DNA of 64,000 bases from RZYP01 sp050256135. GTDB taxonomy: Bacteria; Bacillota; Negativicutes; Acidaminococcales; Acidaminococcaceae. Made by a program: the position numbers and the translations under genes. Positions 43,110 to 52,332 of the stretch are shown in pieces. Under the pieces are notes generated by a model, which was not told where the DNA came from, did no database searches, and saw only the letters and a program-made list of their open reading frames with translations. Where the stretch lies: positions 1-64,000 of the forward strand of contig JBFWIF010000001.1 of assembly GCA_050256135.1 (NCBI GenBank), in the 5' to 3' direction. Numbering within the stretch: the stretch's first letter is position 1; each line of letters starts with the position of its first letter.

Positions 43110-43766
43110 ATGGAGCAGGAAAAAAGCGTAAGCAAAGTAGGCGTCGGCGGCTACATTGCTTTAGCAGTAGCAATTTTATTTTTCTCGGGCCTTCTTATGA
43201 AGGTGGATGGCATGAAATGGTTGAGTGCATTTGATTTTACTACTTTAGGTGGTAAATTCGGCACAATGAAAGATCCGATAAAGAACACCTTTCTTGGTGC
43301 AGGCGGCGTAAGTGCCAAGGCAGGTTTCCTTTTTGCACTTTCTTTAGCACCTACTGTTATGTTGGCACTTGGTTGTCTGGAAGTGCTTACACATTACGGT
43401 GCAATTCGTGCGGCACATAAACTGATGACTCCGTTGTTGCAGCCTTTATTAAGTCTGCCTGGCAAAACCGGTCTTGCTTTGATTACTGACTTGCAAAGTA
43501 CCGATGCTGGTGCGGCTTTGACGAAGGAATTGTACGACGAAGGTGAAATTAACAAGAAAGAATTGACCATTATGGGTGCTTGGCAGTATTCAGGCGCTGG
43601 TTTGATCAACAACTATTTCACTATCGGTTCAGCTTTATTTGCGGTACTTAAAGCACCAATAATTTTACCGTTGGTTTTAATGTTTGTTATGAAATTTGTC
43701 GGCGGTATGTTTGTACGTTTTGTATTGAGCACTGTGTATAAGGAGGATTTCAAAGATGAGCAATAA
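43110..43766 (+). CDS. Nucleoside-recognition (Gate) domain membrane protein, YjiH-like
   Basis: A 218-residue membrane protein with the Gate-domain layout: FLFALSLAPTVMLALGCLEVL, LPGKTGLALITDLQSTDAGAALTKELYDEG, and IMGAWQYSGAGLINNYFTIGSAL. It pairs with the YjiG-like protein whose start overlaps its end by 11 nt, resembling E. coli YjiH/YjiG and SpmA/SpmB pairs. The complex probably transports a small molecule; the neighbouring M20 hydrolase suggests a peptide or amino-acid derivative. Confidence 0.8.
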   Translation: MEQEKSVSKVGVGGYIALAVAILFFSGLLMKVDGMKWLSAFDFTTLGGKFGTMKDPIKNTFLGAGGVSAKAGFLFALSLAPTVMLALGCLEVLTHYGAIRAAHKLMTPLLQPLLSLPGKTGLALITDLQSTDAGAALTKELYDEGEINKKELTIMGAWQYSGAGLINNYFTIGSALFAVLKAPIILPLVLMFVMKFVGGMFVRFVLSTVYKEDFKDEQ

Positions 43767-44226
43767 TGATAAAACAACCACTAATAATCCTTTCGATATA
43801 TTCGTTATTGGCGCACGCAAAGGTTTTACTGTTGCTACTCAGAACCTGCTGCCAAATGTATTGATGGCTTATACTATTGCTCAGATACTGACTATTTTGG
43901 GCGTTATGAAGTTCCTTGGCAGTGTTTTTGGTCCTGCTATGGCATTATTTGGTCTTCCCGGAGAAGCAATTACTGTTTTGCTTACGGCTTGGCTTTCTTC
44001 TTCTGCCGGTACCGGTATAGCTGTAAGTCTTTTAAGCAGCGGAATAATCAACGGTACGCATGCAACCATATTGCTTCCGGCTATATTCCTTATTGGCGCA
44101 CAGCTTCAATATATGGGCCGTTTGCTTGGCGTTGCCGATGTTCCTAAGAAATATTGGCCGCTTTTGATGCTGACAAGCATTTTGAATGCTTGTGTGGCAA
44201 TGGTTATTATGCACCTCTTTGTTTAA
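43756..44226 (+). CDS. YjiG family membrane protein
   Basis: A 156-residue membrane protein: NPFDIFVIGARKGFTVATQNLLPNV, then VLLTAWLSSSAGTGIAVSLLSSGIING and a C-terminal helix. It overlaps the YjiH-like gene and has AAGGAGG within that gene's end as ribosome site. It is the second half of a Gate-domain pair, so both are probably needed for function. Confidence 0.8.
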   Translation: MSNNDKTTTNNPFDIFVIGARKGFTVATQNLLPNVLMAYTIAQILTILGVMKFLGSVFGPAMALFGLPGEAITVLLTAWLSSSAGTGIAVSLLSSGIINGTHATILLPAIFLIGAQLQYMGRLLGVADVPKKYWPLLMLTSILNACVAMVIMHLFV

Positions 44227-44257
44227 TAATTAAATCAAAATTTAATATGTATGTTGA

Positions 44258-44290
44258 AACGCAGGGACATTTCGTCCTTGCGTTTTTTGT
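44258..44290 (+). terminator. Terminator after yjiHG pair
   Basis: AACGCAGGGAC pairs with GTCCTTGCGTT around ATTTC, followed by a T tract. Confidence 0.8.
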
Positions 44291-44375
44291 TTCAGCAGGA
44301 GAATTATAACTTCATGTCGAAATCAAGAATTATTATTTGTTATGATGCGCAAACGGCAGGAGGGCAGATAGAGGC

Positions 44376-45890
44376 ATGAAGAAATACGATGTTATCATTA
44401 TCGGGACTGGTGCGGCAAATATTGTTTTGGACGCAGCATTGCAGCAAGGTCTGAGCTGTGCTGTTATAGAAAAAGGCAAATTTGGCGGTACTTGTCTGAC
44501 GCGTGGCTGTATACCGACGAAAGTATTGGCTACGGCAGCCGATTATATAAGAGAAATTCAGGATTTGCCGAAAATTGGCATCGAAGTTGAACCGGCTAAA
44601 ATGAATTGGGACCTCATATCCAGCCGGGTCTGGAAAAAAATCGATGAACACGAGAGCGTTCTTCGTTATTATCAGAAATATGCTAACCTTGTCATTTATC
44701 AGGGCAGTGCTTTTTTTACCGGTGAAAAGATTTTGCAGGTCAAGCTGCACGATGGTTCGCTTTCGGATGCGATGACGGCGGAGAAAATTATTATCGATGT
44801 CGGTGCGAGGACTAACCTGCCAGAAATCCCTGGCCGGGAGGAAGCCGGCTATATCTGTTCGGAAACTTTGTTTGGTAATAAATACCCCAAACGTCCATAT
44901 AAAAGCCTGATTATTGTTGGCGGCGGTCCGATTGGCTGCGAATTTGCCCATATCTTCGCGGCGGCTGGTACGAGCGTAACTGTTGTGCAGCATAATAGCA
45001 GGCTGTTGCCGCGTGCGGATGACGAGATTTCAGTACAACTCAGACAAAATATGGAGGCCTTTGGCATTAAAACATATGTGAATGCTGATTTGCTGGAGGT
45101 GCAAAAAGAAAACGGACAAAAAAAATTGCTGTTTGAGGATAGGGAAACAGGCACAATAAGTGAAATAACTGCGGAAGAAATAATGTATGCGACTGGCATT
45201 AAACCTGTCAGCAAAGAACTGCAAGTTGAAAATACTGCTTTGGCAACTGATGAAAGAGGCTGGATTAAAACTAATGAGTTGCTGGAAACAAACGTCAGCG
45301 GTATTTGGGCAATTGGCGATATTAATGGACAGCCGGCTTTTCGCCACAAGGCTAATTATGAGGCTGACATTCTCGTCCACAATTTGTTTAGCCATAACGA
45401 GCCGGAGAAGTGGCGCTGGGCAAGTTATGATGTTGTGCCGGCCGTTACTTTCACTTATCCGCAGGTTGCTCAGGTTGGCATGACAGAAACAGAAGCAAGA
45501 GAAAAAGGCTACACCGTGAAAACAGGCAAACAATTCTACCGCAATACAGCTAAAGGGTACGCACTTGGACTGACAGCGGAAGCTGGCATGGATGGTTTTG
45601 TAAAACTTGTCGTCGATGGAAAGACAAACAATATTCTTGGCGTGCATGTTATTGGTGCACAGGCTTCGCTTTTGATTCAGCCTTTTATCAATATGTTGAA
45701 TATTGGAACATTTACCATTAAGGCCATTAACGAAACAATTGGTTCTGAAACTGCGAAAGAACTGCGTAAGCTAGGTTTGACAAGAACGCTTGATCCTCAT
45801 TCCGTAGTCAGTGTCGGTGAAATTATGACGCCGCATCCATCTTTGGCAGAAGTAATTATGTGGACGCAGTATTATTTTGAAGTCAAGTAA
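44376..45890 (+). CDS. Pyridine nucleotide-disulfide oxidoreductase (dihydrolipoyl dehydrogenase-like)
   Basis: A 504-residue flavoprotein with an FAD-binding start (YDVIIIGTGAANIVLDAALQQG), the redox disulfide in GGTCLTRGCIPTK, an NAD-binding IIVGGGPIGCEFAHIFAAAG, IWAIGDING, and a C-terminal HPSLAEV in place of the usual HAHPTLSE. It stands alone, with no E1/E2 2-oxoacid dehydrogenase genes nearby, so it may instead reduce a different disulfide or low-molecular thiol. Start ATG follows GGAGGGCAGATAGAGGC. Confidence 0.83.
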   Translation: MKKYDVIIIGTGAANIVLDAALQQGLSCAVIEKGKFGGTCLTRGCIPTKVLATAADYIREIQDLPKIGIEVEPAKMNWDLISSRVWKKIDEHESVLRYYQKYANLVIYQGSAFFTGEKILQVKLHDGSLSDAMTAEKIIIDVGARTNLPEIPGREEAGYICSETLFGNKYPKRPYKSLIIVGGGPIGCEFAHIFAAAGTSVTVVQHNSRLLPRADDEISVQLRQNMEAFGIKTYVNADLLEVQKENGQKKLLFEDRETGTISEITAEEIMYATGIKPVSKELQVENTALATDERGWIKTNELLETNVSGIWAIGDINGQPAFRHKANYEADILVHNLFSHNEPEKWRWASYDVVPAVTFTYPQVAQVGMTETEAREKGYTVKTGKQFYRNTAKGYALGLTAEAGMDGFVKLVVDGKTNNILGVHVIGAQASLLIQPFINMLNIGTFTIKAINETIGSETAKELRKLGLTRTLDPHSVVSVGEIMTPHPSLAEVIMWTQYYFEVK

Positions 45891-45993
45891 AAGTTTCACA
45901 AAAAGATAACAATAAGGTTTATCAGGAAGAATCGGCTTGACAACCGTTTCTGATATAATAATTATGTAAGCTAAATTAAAGGAGAGTGGTTTT

Positions 45994-46479
45994 ATGAACA
46001 AGAAAATGCAAGCGGCAATCAATGACCAGATTCAAAAGGAGTTTTATTCAGCCTATCTATATTTGGCCATGTCGGCTTATTGCGCAGAGAGTAATTTACC
46101 TGGTTTTGCTAAATGGCTTAAAGTGCAGTCTAATGAAGAAACTGAGCATGGCATGAAATTGCTCGGTCATCTCCTGGAAAGAGGCGGTAAAGTTCAATTA
46201 GGAAAAATTGAAGCACCGGCAGCTGAATTTGGTTCACCCAAAGCTATGTTTGAAGAAGTACTGAAACATGAACAATTTATTACAGCAAGCATTAATAAAC
46301 TGTATGAACTTGCTGTTGCTGAAAAAGACTATCCTGCACAAATCTTGCTGCAGTGGTATATTTCTGAGCAGGTTGAGGAAGAGGGTAACGCCACTGCTAT
46401 TCTGGAAAGCTTGAAGATGGTTGGCGAAAAAGGCGCTCCGCTGATGTATATTGATAAAGAACTTGGCAAACGCGAATAG
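45994..46479 (+). CDS. Ferritin (FtnA-like)
   Basis: A 161-residue four-helix ferritin: QIQKEFYSAYLYLAMSAYC and ESNLPGFAKWLKVQSNEETEHGMKLLGHL contain the ferroxidase Glu/His ligands, and LLQWYISEQVEEEGNATAI the later ones. It should store iron and protect against peroxide. The start follows AAAGGAGAG; a TTGACA box lies near 45937. A palindromic repeat follows 28 bp after the stop. Confidence 0.9.
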   Translation: MNKKMQAAINDQIQKEFYSAYLYLAMSAYCAESNLPGFAKWLKVQSNEETEHGMKLLGHLLERGGKVQLGKIEAPAAEFGSPKAMFEEVLKHEQFITASINKLYELAVAEKDYPAQILLQWYISEQVEEEGNATAILESLKMVGEKGAPLMYIDKELGKRE

Positions 46480-46507
46480 AATAAATTAGCTGTTAGTGTG
46501 ACTAGAA

Positions 46508-46540
46508 GTGGTACAAAGGGGACTGTCCCCTTTGTACCAC
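46508..46540. repeat. Palindromic dispersed repeat, copy 2 (identical to 24144-24176)
   Basis: The same 33-bp perfect palindrome as at 24144, followed here by TTTTT, so it may terminate ferritin transcription. An in-frame ORF start inside the repeat belongs to an artificial extension of the next gene. Confidence 0.75.
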
Positions 46541-46647
46541 TTTTTGGTTATTTTTTCGTTGCTGGCAGGCAGGAAGAAGTACTTTTGTTGTCGAAGTTAG
46601 CTATATTTATGATGACTGCCACGGGCGAAAAAGGGGCGGATTTCTGG

Positions 46648-47538
46648 ATGAAGCTGTATGTTGGGATAATTGACTTTGACCTGTTCCAGACGCTGAAGGA
46701 AGCAAAATGTTCAGAGGTTAATTTTTGGCGGCCCAGCGGCAATACTAACTTCAAAGCTTTAAGCAGGGGTGAACTGTTTTTGTTTAAACTGCACAGCCCC
46801 TATAACTTGATTGTCGGCGGCGGGTTTTTTCAGACTTTTAAGCTTTTACCAACTTCGTTGGCCTGGGAGGCTTTTGGTAAAGCAAATGGCGCAGATAGCT
46901 GCGCAGCGATGTTGGAACGGATTTATAAATACCGCAAAACTGATAGTATAGCAGAACCTGATCCGGAAATAGGCTGCGTCATTCTCTCGTCAGTATTTTA
47001 TTTTGATGAAGGCGACGAAATCCCGGTTCCGGAAGACTGGAGCAGCAAGATTGTTCAAGGTAAACTATACAGCAGGACAGAACCAATAGGCTCAGCACTT
47101 TATGAACAGGCACAAACGAGGCTGAATAAGCAGGAGTGCCGCTACTATCAGGACACGCTGCTGGCACCGGAGATTGGCTTCGGGCATTTCAAGCTGCTTG
47201 TCATGGAAGCTTATAAAAGGCAGTGTGCAATTTCAGGTGAGCAGGCCGCACCGGTTTTGCGAGTTGCCCAAATCAGGCCCAGCCGGTTTGGCGGGCTCAA
47301 AGATATTTCGAACGGCTTGCTTTTGCGCAGTGATTACTGCACTTTGTTTGAGCGTGGTTATATAACGGTTACACCGGATTATAAAGTAGCAGTGAGTAAA
47401 AGAGTTGCAGCGGCTTTTGGCGCAAACAGCGAGTATAATAAAATTGATGGATGTCAGATAGTGTTGCCTGACAACAAAGAAAAATGGCCATCCCATGCGT
47501 ATTTAGAATGGCATAATAAAAGAGTTTTCCTTGGTTAA
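46648..47538 (+). CDS. HNH endonuclease family protein with degenerate active site
   Basis: ATG 46648 (MKLYVGIIDFDLF) is chosen because family members start with a similar FVGVTD-type segment, and AAAAGGGGCGG lies upstream. The ~296-residue protein has NFWRPSGNTNFKAL, ELFLFKLHSPYNLIVGGGFF and WEAFGKANGA, then a C-terminal HNH_2 domain. In relatives this reads AAHI...NGLLLRSDIHxLFDRGY; here it is VAQIRP...NGLLLRSDYCTLFERGY. The catalytic His of AAHI is Gln and the later His is Cys, so nuclease activity is doubtful. Confidence 0.78.
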   Translation: MKLYVGIIDFDLFQTLKEAKCSEVNFWRPSGNTNFKALSRGELFLFKLHSPYNLIVGGGFFQTFKLLPTSLAWEAFGKANGADSCAAMLERIYKYRKTDSIAEPDPEIGCVILSSVFYFDEGDEIPVPEDWSSKIVQGKLYSRTEPIGSALYEQAQTRLNKQECRYYQDTLLAPEIGFGHFKLLVMEAYKRQCAISGEQAAPVLRVAQIRPSRFGGLKDISNGLLLRSDYCTLFERGYITVTPDYKVAVSKRVAAAFGANSEYNKIDGCQIVLPDNKEKWPSHAYLEWHNKRVFLG

Positions 47539-47541
47539 ATA

Positions 47542-47586
47542 AAAAAAGCTATCGCAAACAGGTTTACCTGTGAGCGATAGCTTTTT
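47542..47586. terminator. Bidirectional terminator between HNH and YczE-like genes
   Basis: AAAAAAGCTATCGC pairs with GCGATAGCTTTTT, with an inner ACAGGT/ACCTGT stem. Confidence 0.85.
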
Positions 47587-47596
47587 GCTGTCTGTT

Positions 47597-48244
47597 TTAT
47601 TTTCGACGAAAACTTTTATAAGTTTCCTGGATTCTTTCATGTTGGATTTTAGTAGGGTCAAACTTCAGAAGTTTAAAGGTTATCTGGATACAGAACCCGA
47701 TAGCAAAGGCGGAAACTACGGTGCCGATACCGACAAGTCCGCCGAGATACCAGCCGATGATGACAGCTGTCAGTTCAATACCGCCGCGGCAAACTCCTAT
47801 CGGCAGACCAGTCTTACGGGTCAGTAAGACCATCAGGCCGTCACGTGGTCCTGCGCCGAAAGCGGATGCAATGTAAAAATAACTGCCGAGCGCAATCGTG
47901 AAGAGGCCGGTAATCAACATCAAGAGTCCTGAAAAAATATTCCCGGCAACCGGCAGAAAATCAAGATAAAGAATTAAATCAAGTACTAATCCGATAACAA
48001 TCATGTTAGCAATGGTGCCGATGCCGATATCTTCACCGCAGTAGCCGGTAATCAGCAGAATCAGAAAACCGACGATGATGGAAATTTCGCCAATCGTCAT
48101 GCCGAAGGTTTTTGCCATACCTACATGGAGCACTTCCCAAGGCGCGTAACCAATCTGGGCATTCAGGCTTAGAGCGATACCGAGAGAGTAAAGAAAGAGT
48201 CCTATATGCAGGACCAAGAGACGCGAAAAAAATTGTTTTGTCAT
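47597..48244 (-). CDS. YczE/YyaS/YitT family membrane protein
   Basis: A 215-residue protein with five to six hydrophobic helices. The LFLYSLGIALSLNAQIGYAPWEVLHVGMAKTFGMTIG region and YIASAFGAGPRDGLMVLLTRKTG are typical of the YczE-type group; the function in other bacteria is unclear. The start at 48244 follows GAGGTATTAC. It is monocistronic. Confidence 0.8.
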   Translation of the reverse strand: MTKQFFSRLLVLHIGLFLYSLGIALSLNAQIGYAPWEVLHVGMAKTFGMTIGEISIIVGFLILLITGYCGEDIGIGTIANMIVIGLVLDLILYLDFLPVAGNIFSGLLMLITGLFTIALGSYFYIASAFGAGPRDGLMVLLTRKTGLPIGVCRGGIELTAVIIGWYLGGLVGIGTVVSAFAIGFCIQITFKLLKFDPTKIQHERIQETYKSFRRK

Positions 48245-48339
48245 GTAATACCTCGTTTTTACGGAATAAACAGCTATGATAATAATTATATAGATAATGA
48301 CCGCGAAGTCAATCAGATGTAGGAGGGAAGCAAATAGAA

Positions 48340-48377
48340 ATGAAAAAAGCTGGTTCCTTTTAAAAGAACCAGCTAAT
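48340..48377 (-). terminator. Terminator of gltS-like gene
   Basis: On the reverse strand TAGCTGGTTCTTTT pairs with AAAAGGAACCAGCT and is followed by TTTTTT. Confidence 0.8.
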
Positions 48378-48391
48378 CTCAGTCACATTAT

Positions 48392-49711
48392 TTATGCTGC
48401 TCTTTTTCGTAATAGAAGGTAACCTACTACCAGAGGTAAGAAACATAAAGCAGCGCCAATGCCGAGAACAGAAGTAATTGATGTAGTAAAAAGAATTGGA
48501 ATGAATGCCGGCGCTGTCCCGAATACCGGTGTGAAAAGTGTAGAACCTACACCTTGAGCATCTGGTGCACTGGATTTTCCTTCCGGATCAACGCAGCGTA
48601 CAAGTGCTAATCCTGTAGGAACAGCACCGGACGCCATGCCGAAAAGGCAGCAGGCTTTTTCAAACCATTCATGAGCACATAATTTTCTGCAGAAGTAGAT
48701 TGCCATCCACATTGTGATAGCAAGAAGCACCACGCTGTAAATAATAATCGGGAATAAGAACTCTGTGACCAAGCTGAGTTTTATAGTAGCAACGGCGGAG
48801 ATGATAACGAGGTCAAGAGTCATACCGGAAATTGAGGAAACTGTGCCTTTGTCCACGAAATCAGTTAGATGTAATTTATGCATAACCAGTCGTACAACTG
48901 CCGCTCCTAACATGCCATGAACCAGAGCAGGCACTTTGCCGAAAAAAGGTGCCAGTAAGCTGAGTGCCGCTAGAATTTTGGAACCAACAAGGATGCAGAC
49001 CATGATCATTGAAAGTTGGAAGACGAGAGCATTAATACCGCTTGAGGAAGTTTTTGCCAGCCCGATTGGTTTTTGCATTTCTTTCGGCAGAACACCGCAT
49101 AAGGTTGGATCGTCAACACCTTTGACGGGTACTTTGGTATAAGCAGCGTAACCTTTGCGGATACCCCAGTTTACCATTACGATACCAACTGTTACAGCTG
49201 CCATCAGGCCTATGGTGGATAAAATCATGCCGAGGCCGAAGTTTCCATCAATACCAAGTTTATCAAAAGTAGCGCCAGCAGCACTTGCTGTGCCATGACC
49301 ACCCCAAAAAGAGAAGACTCCCATTGTTCCCCAGCCATTTGGCAAAGTAGGCCAAAACTTTTGCAGGAAAATGCCAAGTGGTACACCAACTAACAATTGC
49401 GCGCCATAAACAGAAATGATAACCATGGTGTAGTCTATATAGTTTCTTATTCTGCTTTTTTCGAAGGTTATACCATAAACAATACAGGTCAGGACTATGC
49501 CAATCAAGTTGCCTGGCAGTGTGGCTAATGATTTTGGTATATCAATCAGTCCAAGCACCTGATTGCCGGCAATAAGTGCAAGAAAACCGCCTAGCATTGA
49601 GGTTGGGATATAGAGCCTTTGAAAAGGTTTGAAAACTTCTCTGGCAATAAAGCCCAGAATCATAAACACGGAAATAATCTGGATATCTACTAGCAAGGTT
49701 TTTACTGTCAT
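48392..49711 (-). CDS. gltS: Sodium/glutamate symporter family protein (GltS-like)
   Basis: A 439-residue membrane protein with about ten to twelve helices in two halves, each with a GltS-type reentrant loop: FSFWGGHGTASAAGATFDKLG and LFGMASGAVPTGLALVRCVDPEG. It probably takes up glutamate or a related dicarboxylate with sodium. The start follows AAGGAGGCAC. It shares its strand with the HMG-CoA-lyase-like and aldehyde dehydrogenase genes upstream (81 bp gap), so it may import the substrate of that small cluster. Confidence 0.83.
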   Translation of the reverse strand: MTVKTLLVDIQIISVFMILGFIAREVFKPFQRLYIPTSMLGGFLALIAGNQVLGLIDIPKSLATLPGNLIGIVLTCIVYGITFEKSRIRNYIDYTMVIISVYGAQLLVGVPLGIFLQKFWPTLPNGWGTMGVFSFWGGHGTASAAGATFDKLGIDGNFGLGMILSTIGLMAAVTVGIVMVNWGIRKGYAAYTKVPVKGVDDPTLCGVLPKEMQKPIGLAKTSSSGINALVFQLSMIMVCILVGSKILAALSLLAPFFGKVPALVHGMLGAAVVRLVMHKLHLTDFVDKGTVSSISGMTLDLVIISAVATIKLSLVTEFLFPIIIYSVVLLAITMWMAIYFCRKLCAHEWFEKACCLFGMASGAVPTGLALVRCVDPEGKSSAPDAQGVGSTLFTPVFGTAPAFIPILFTTSITSVLGIGAALCFLPLVVGYLLLRKRAA

Positions 49712-49792
49712 CGTAAGTGCCTCCTTATAATTATGAGTTAAGAGGGGGTGACTATTTTAACATGCCAATACGTAGAGGTATCTTTTTAAAAA

Positions 49793-50704
49793 TTATTTAA
49801 CTAAATCTTGGCAGCGGCCGGCTTTTAAAATAAAACTCTCGGTAATACGGCCGGCAAATGATTGGGCAAGTCTTGCCGTTTCAATGGCGTCCAACATATC
49901 AACATTTGTTTCTATGCCCATTTCATCAAGCATATGTATGATATCTTCAGTTGCTACATTGCCGGAGGCACCCGGTGCAAACGGGCAGCCGCCAAGACCG
50001 GCAAAAGAGCCGTCATAAGTTGTTATTCCTGCCTGCATGCCGGCAAGTATATTAGCGAGAGCCATACCGCGTGTGTTATGAAAATGCAGTATCCAGCGTA
50101 CTTGCGGATATCTAGTTTTCAGCATAGTGCAAAGATTGTAAACTTGCTTAGGGTTGGCCATGCCGGTTGTATCTGAAAGTGAGAGTTCAGTTATACCCAA
50201 TTGCAGAAATTCTTTAACAACATTTTCAACTTGTAAAGCTGGAACTTTGCCTTGGAATGGACAACCGAAAGCAGTTGATATTGCACCGGACAGCTGCAAA
50301 CCATTTTTATGTGCATATTCTACGCAGTCTTTAAAACCGTGAATAATTTCTGCAGGTAATTTATTCAGATTGCTTAAACAATGAGCTTCACTGGCAGAAA
50401 CAGTAAGTTTTGTTTTGCTGATGCCACATTCATGGGCGCGCTGGACTCCTCGCAGATTGGCGACTAAGGCACGGTACTCTATGCCGTTGGATTTCGGCAT
50501 AAGTTTTGCCAATTCATCGGTATCTGCCATGGCAGGTACTGCTTTAGGATTAACGAAAGAGCCAATTTCAATTATTTTAATACCGGATTTTACAACATTA
50601 TTTAACAAAGCAAGTTTTTCCTGAAGGGAGAACAAGCGCTTTTCATTTTGCAGACCGTCGCGTAAACCGACTTCACAGATGGTAACTTTGTCAGGCAGGT
50701 TCAT
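49793..50704 (-). CDS. HMG-CoA lyase-like enzyme
   Basis: A 303-residue TIM-barrel protein of the DRE-TIM/HMGL family: VTICEVGLRDGLQNEKR at strand 1 (catalytic Arg-Asp), LSLSDTTGMANPKQV, LHFHNTRGMALAN with the metal His pair, and the lyase signature GGCPFAPGASGNVATEDI with its catalytic Cys. Homologues cleave 3-hydroxy-3-methylglutaryl-CoA to acetyl-CoA and acetoacetate, or similar acyl-CoAs. Its partner here is an acylating aldehyde dehydrogenase, so the true substrate may differ. Start follows GAGGTGAAAT. Confidence 0.82.
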   Translation of the reverse strand: MNLPDKVTICEVGLRDGLQNEKRLFSLQEKLALLNNVVKSGIKIIEIGSFVNPKAVPAMADTDELAKLMPKSNGIEYRALVANLRGVQRAHECGISKTKLTVSASEAHCLSNLNKLPAEIIHGFKDCVEYAHKNGLQLSGAISTAFGCPFQGKVPALQVENVVKEFLQLGITELSLSDTTGMANPKQVYNLCTMLKTRYPQVRWILHFHNTRGMALANILAGMQAGITTYDGSFAGLGGCPFAPGASGNVATEDIIHMLDEMGIETNVDMLDAIETARLAQSFAGRITESFILKAGRCQDLVK

Positions 50705-50735
50705 ATTTCACCTCTTCTTTTCTAGTGACAAGAAT

Positions 50736-52148
50736 TTATTTGTCTAGTTCGGGATCATAGAAGTCGCCGAACAATTCTTCAGGTGAAGGCATATCAGCCG
50801 GAATAGGTTTGGAAACCCAAGTGGTGTTCATGTAATGTTTCAAACAGATATTTTCTGATACAATATTTCCGCCCCATGTGCCGCAGCCGAGAGATGAAGT
50901 CATTGGCATGCCATTGGTTGCCGAACCTGCGTTGGCTTTGGATTGAGGCTGTCTTACCATGATGCGGCTGACAGGGGCTGCCATAGCAAGACGATGAATA
51001 TGACCTTCGTCATAGGAATAAATGCCGCACGAGTGCCCTTTACCGCCAACTTCATAAATACCGCGCATAGCGTCGAGCGCATTTTCGAATTCACCTTCGT
51101 ATTTGTGAACGGCTAGTAAGGTTGTGAGCTTTTCACTTGAGAAGAAATGTTCTTTACCTATACCATCACCAATAACATAGATGAATTTTCTGTCGGCAGG
51201 TATTTCAAAACCTGCTGCTTTTGCCAGTTCCTGCGGTGGAACTGCTACAGTGTCTGACAAACGATGTCCTTCGGCATCCCACATAACTTTTTTAAGAGCT
51301 TCGCTTTCTTCTTTGCTGGCCAAATAACCGCCTTCAACCTCAAATTGCTTGATAACTGCATCATAAATTTTGTCAGAGACTATGACATTGCCGTCAGCAG
51401 AACAACCAGAGCCGAAATCAGAAGTTTTGCTCAGCATGGTATTGTGACAGGCTTCGACAACGTCAGCTGTTTCGTCAAAAATCATAGTTGAGTTGCCGGC
51501 CCCTGAACCATAGGCAGGAGTGCCGGAGCTATAAGCTGATTTAACCATATCTTTGCCGCCCGTGGCAATTACAAGATCAGCGCGACGCATTAGTTCCTTG
51601 GTCATGGGAATGCTCGGGAGGGTGATGCACTGAAGAAGATCGGCTGGTGCGCCTTCTTTTTCTAAAGCTTCACGCATAATGCGAACTGTTTCAAAGGTAG
51701 TTTTTTTCGAACGTGGATGTGGTGAAAAGATTACAGCATCGCGTGCTTTGATTGCGTAAACTGCTTGTCCGCCAGGAGTCAGATCCGGGTTTGTAGTTGG
51801 AACTAATGAAGCAATGATGCCTACGGGTTTGGCGTATTTAACGATTCCTTTTTCAGGATTTTCTTCTATGATACCTACACTTTTTTGACGAAGGGCATCG
51901 CGTAAAATACCGCGAATTTTGAAACGCTTGTTCTGACGGGAAACCGGATCGCCTAATTTACTTTCTTCTATACCCATATCTACTAATCGGAGAAAAGTTT
52001 TCTTATTGGTCACTGCCCAAGCAACAGCCTGACATAAACGATCAAGTTTTTCCTGAGAATATGTCTCAATAATACGCTGTGCTCTTTGTGCCCGTTCAAA
52101 CAAAATATTTAATTCTTGTAGTTGCTCCTGAGAGATTTCTGCTGCCAT
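50736..52148 (-). CDS. CoA-acylating aldehyde dehydrogenase (sulfoacetaldehyde/acetaldehyde dehydrogenase-like)
   Basis: A 470-residue aldehyde dehydrogenase of the acylating branch: GIIASLVPTTNPDLTPGGQAVYAIKARDAVIFSPHPRS, then catalytic Cys in SDFGSGCSADGNVIV, and LGCGTWGGNIVSENICLKHYMN near the end. The closest match I recall is the acylating sulfoacetaldehyde dehydrogenase SauS, but acetaldehyde or another short aldehyde is possible, and no sulfonate gene is nearby. It precedes the HMGL-like gene by 31 bp and is divergent from a LysR gene that probably controls it. Confidence 0.82.
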   Translation of the reverse strand: MAAEISQEQLQELNILFERAQRAQRIIETYSQEKLDRLCQAVAWAVTNKKTFLRLVDMGIEESKLGDPVSRQNKRFKIRGILRDALRQKSVGIIEENPEKGIVKYAKPVGIIASLVPTTNPDLTPGGQAVYAIKARDAVIFSPHPRSKKTTFETVRIMREALEKEGAPADLLQCITLPSIPMTKELMRRADLVIATGGKDMVKSAYSSGTPAYGSGAGNSTMIFDETADVVEACHNTMLSKTSDFGSGCSADGNVIVSDKIYDAVIKQFEVEGGYLASKEESEALKKVMWDAEGHRLSDTVAVPPQELAKAAGFEIPADRKFIYVIGDGIGKEHFFSSEKLTTLLAVHKYEGEFENALDAMRGIYEVGGKGHSCGIYSYDEGHIHRLAMAAPVSRIMVRQPQSKANAGSATNGMPMTSSLGCGTWGGNIVSENICLKHYMNTTWVSKPIPADMPSPEELFGDFYDPELDK

Positions 52149-52332
52149 TTAGCCACAACTCCCTTTATCATATTTTGGAATAGCTATATCCTTTAAATGC
52201 ATTTTAACTTTAATATCTTCTTATCGTCTAATACTTAATTTAAATTAAAATTATAAATAAATTCTATTGAAGAAAAAAGTTCAGTTTGATAGTATGAATG
52301 TAACGATAGAAAAAAGAGGATAGGAGAAAACT

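Noticed and set aside
44376..45890. Disulfide oxidoreductase as mercuric reductase
   Set aside because: There is no N-terminal heavy-metal domain and no C-terminal vicinal Cys pair; a dihydrolipoyl dehydrogenase-like enzyme fits better.
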